This document shows, in pieces, positions 62,146 through 64,000 of a DNA stretch of 64,000 nt. The DNA is from Streptomyces sp. NBC_01463. GTDB lineage: Bacteria; Actinomycetota; Actinomycetes; Streptomycetales; Streptomycetaceae. Positions within the stretch are counted from its first letter, which is position 1. The number at the start of each line of letters is the position of its first letter. The notes under the pieces are model-generated. The model saw only the letters and a list, made by a program, of their open reading frames with translations. It made no database searches and was not told where the DNA came from. The stretch covers positions 1,612,001-1,676,000 of the forward strand of contig CP109468.1 of NCBI GenBank assembly GCA_036227345.1. Reading direction: 5' to 3'. A program made the position numbers and the translations under genes.

Positions 62146-63444
62146 ATGAAAGCCAGACTCGCGGTCGTACCTCTCCTTGCGGTGACCAGCCTGATGCTCG
62201 CCGGGTGCGGCGGGCAGAATGAGTCGAAGTCCGACGTGAAGCAGGACGCCGGTGCTCCGATCACCATCTGGGTCGACGACACGCGCACGAAGCCGGCCCA
62301 GGAGTTCGCCGCAGCCCATCCGGACCTGAAGGCCACGATCAAGTCCGTGGACAACACGCACGGGAACATCTCGGCCCAGATCGCTCTCGCGGTCAAGGCG
62401 AAGAAGGACGTGCCGGACGCGATCTTCCTGAGCTACCCGGACGAGATCGCCGGCATGATGGTCAACCCCGTGAACTACGCACTCCCGCTGAACGACGTCG
62501 TCGGTCCCGATGTCCTGGGCGGATTCGCCAAGGGATCCACGGCGGCCTGCACGTTCGATGGCAAGACCTACTGCCTGCCCAACGACCTCGCCCAGACCGT
62601 CCTGTATTACAACAAGAGCCTCTTCAAGGAATTCGGCTACACCGTCCCGAAGACGTTCGACGAGTGGCTCGCGCTCGGTTTGAAGGTCGGCAAGGAGCAC
62701 CCCGGGTACTCCCTGGGCTCGGTGAACAGCCGATACGGGCTGAACGCCTACTACGGTTCGAGTGGTTGCGCCTTCAGCGCGTCGAGTTCTCCGACGACTG
62801 TCAAGATCGACTTGAAGTCTCCGGAATGCACACGGGTCAACGACGTGATCGGTCCGCTACTCGCCAACAAGACCCTCTCGCCGCTGGACCCCTTCGACGC
62901 GGCCTACACGCCTGTCGTCAAGAGCGGCAAGCTACTGGCATCGATCTCTCCGTCCTGGATGGGCGACTACGGAATCAAGCCGACCGCCCCGAAGAAGGGC
63001 GACTGGGCCGCTGCGCCCATGCCGACCTGGAAGGGGGCCACGACCAACGCGTCGGGCACCGCGGGCGGAGGTATCTGGGTGGTCTCTGCACTCTCCAAGA
63101 ACAGGGACGCCGCCGCGAAGTTCGCCTCGGGGATGGCCACGGACCCAGTTGTCCAGAGCACTTCGCCCGGCTACCCGGCCTCCACCGCGGCGGCCGATGC
63201 CTGGCTCAAGAAGGTGGCCAAGGACGACTGGTACGCGGAAGACCCCTCGGCCGTCTACAGGGATGCCGCGGGCAAGATCTCCCCCACCCTCGGGTTCGTG
63301 CGCTTCCAGGTCCAGGCGGAGGATGCGTTCAACGCCACCGTCGTCAAGAGCAGGGGCCGCGACATCGGCGCCGCGCTGACGGCCTTCGGCGACCGGGTTT
63401 CCAAGGCCGCGAAGTCGGCGAGCTACACGGTCAAGGGCGAATAA
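62146..63444 (+). CDS. Extracellular sugar-binding lipoprotein (ABC importer)
   Basis: A 432-residue family 1 solute-binding protein with lipobox LMLAGC (C21). Conserved blocks are PITIWVDDTRTKPAQEFAAAHP, YCLPNDLAQTVLYYNKSLFKEFGY, TFDEWLALGLKV and GGGIWVVSALSKNRDAAAKFASGMA. It captures a mono- or oligosaccharide and feeds the CUT1-type permease that follows 3 bp after its stop. GGAAGAG precedes the ATG. The divergent FCD-GntR regulator is the likely controller. Confidence 0.93.
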   Translation: MKARLAVVPLLAVTSLMLAGCGGQNESKSDVKQDAGAPITIWVDDTRTKPAQEFAAAHPDLKATIKSVDNTHGNISAQIALAVKAKKDVPDAIFLSYPDEIAGMMVNPVNYALPLNDVVGPDVLGGFAKGSTAACTFDGKTYCLPNDLAQTVLYYNKSLFKEFGYTVPKTFDEWLALGLKVGKEHPGYSLGSVNSRYGLNAYYGSSGCAFSASSSPTTVKIDLKSPECTRVNDVIGPLLANKTLSPLDPFDAAYTPVVKSGKLLASISPSWMGDYGIKPTAPKKGDWAAAPMPTWKGATTNASGTAGGGIWVVSALSKNRDAAAKFASGMATDPVVQSTSPGYPASTAAADAWLKKVAKDDWYAEDPSAVYRDAAGKISPTLGFVRFQVQAEDAFNATVVKSRGRDIGAALTAFGDRVSKAAKSASYTVKGE

Positions 63445-63447
63445 CTG

Positions 63448-64000
63448 ATGGCGCCGCCAACTTCCGCGGTGCGACGCAGTTTCCGTCGCCGCACCGCTGG
63501 TATCTCCTTCGTTCTGCCGTACCTGGTCTTCCTTGTCCTCTTCGGAGTCGTGCCCACGGTCTACGGCATCGCCACCTCTTTCGAGGTGACCCCAGTCATC
63601 GGCGATGCCCACTTCAGCCTGACGGAGAACTACGCGGCTGTCCTCAGTGACGACCGGACCGTCCGGGCAGCGAAGAACGTCGGCCAGTACCTGCTGATCT
63701 GGCTGCCGTCGATGCTGGTGATCGTTTTTGCGATCGCCCTGGCGATGGACGCCCGGCGTACCCGCTTCGCGGCACTCACCCGGTTCGTCTCCTACGTTCC
63801 CGGCGCAGTCACGGGAGCGGCCGCGGCCCTGCTGTGGCTGTTCATGTTCTCGCCTGCGGTCAGCCCGGTCGGGACGCTTCTGCAGCCGCTCACGGACGAT
63901 TCCGGAACCATTGTCCGTGACAGCACGATGCCCCTGATCCTCTCGGTGATGGGCATCGCGGCCGGAGCCGGCGGCTGGATCGTGCTGCTCTACGGTGCGC
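63448..64000 (+). CDS. Sugar ABC transporter permease (MalF-like), cut by window end
   Basis: 184 residues are visible from ATG 63448, still open at the right edge. It begins APPTSAVRRSFRRRTAGISF, then a first helix VLPYLVFLVLFGVVPTVYGIATSF. TENYAAVLSDDRTVRAAKNVGQYL is typical of CUT1 permeases, followed by helices LPSMLVIVFAIALAM and SYVPGAVTGAAAALLWLFMF. The start is 3 bp after the binding-protein stop, with AAGGGCGA inside that gene as ribosome site. The EAA loop and the second permease lie beyond the window. Confidence 0.9.
   Translation, partial: MAPPTSAVRRSFRRRTAGISFVLPYLVFLVLFGVVPTVYGIATSFEVTPVIGDAHFSLTENYAAVLSDDRTVRAAKNVGQYLLIWLPSMLVIVFAIALAMDARRTRFAALTRFVSYVPGAVTGAAAALLWLFMFSPAVSPVGTLLQPLTDDSGTIVRDSTMPLILSVMGIAAGAGGWIVLLYGA

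Overview
The window reads as chromosomal DNA of a Streptomyces-like actinomycete. GC is very high and codon third positions are strongly G/C. GTG starts and 4-bp GTGA/ATGA gene overlaps are frequent. Family content fits: F420-dependent oxidoreductases, the gluABCD glutamate importer, a FemX/MurJ pair, secreted actinobacterial proteins and an ECF41 sigma factor. No rRNA, tRNA, CRISPR array or replication origin was found.

Region by region. 1-7.2 kb: a quinone-oxidoreductase/MarR divergon, a NarL-type two-component pair, an AhpD-like protein coupled to a methyltransferase, and an amidase. 7.2-25 kb: a reductive pyrimidine/hydantoin degradation set (NCS1 permease, F420-dependent LLM oxidoreductase, dihydropyrimidinase/hydantoinase, class III aminotransferase, beta-ureidopropionase-like hydrolase), all on the minus strand. 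It is interrupted twice by plus-strand genes. The first block is a MacA-like adaptor with a peptidoglycan-binding domain, a MacB-like ABC pair, a lipoprotein and two tandem I36-inhibitor-like secreted proteins. The second is two secreted proteins, one an alkaline-phosphatase-superfamily enzyme. The hydantoinase and ureidopropionase transcription units share one 14-bp palindrome in a longer conserved promoter region. 25-33 kb: an F420-binding PPOX protein, an XRE-regulator/methionine-aminopeptidase divergon that looks leaderless on both sides, a GH75 chitosanase, gamma-glutamyltransferase, and an overlapping cassette of a 35-aa ORF, a HemK-like methyltransferase, a CDGSH iron-sulfur protein and a haem-oxygenase-like diiron protein. 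33-49 kb: core-like envelope and metabolism genes: an OmpR-type two-component system with a GerMN-like lipoprotein, MurJ-like flippase with FemX, an L,D-transpeptidase lipoprotein, gluABCD, a Cmx-like MFS pump behind a possible leader-peptide attenuator, exonuclease III, an MBL hydrolase and fused PcaDC.

49.2-61.2 kb is an accessory island made of broken mobile DNA: an N-terminally truncated integrase, ISKra4, Tn3, serine-resolvase and two IS5 remnants, and truncated MFS, VOC and GNAT genes. Between the scars sit small intact cassettes, each with its own regulator and a visible operator or promoter: SRPBCC-ArsR-DinB, LacI-PhyH dioxygenase, and ECF41 sigma with a cysteine-less AhpD-like protein and an SGNH hydrolase. 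The right edge (61.2-64 kb) starts a GntR-controlled sugar ABC importer cut by the window end.

The items most worth a second look are the shared operator of the split pyrimidine operon, the adaptor/ABC/I36 module, the overlapping methyltransferase-CDGSH-diiron cassette with its tiny first gene, the leaderless map divergon, and the ECF41 cassette whose AhpD-like protein has lost both catalytic cysteines.
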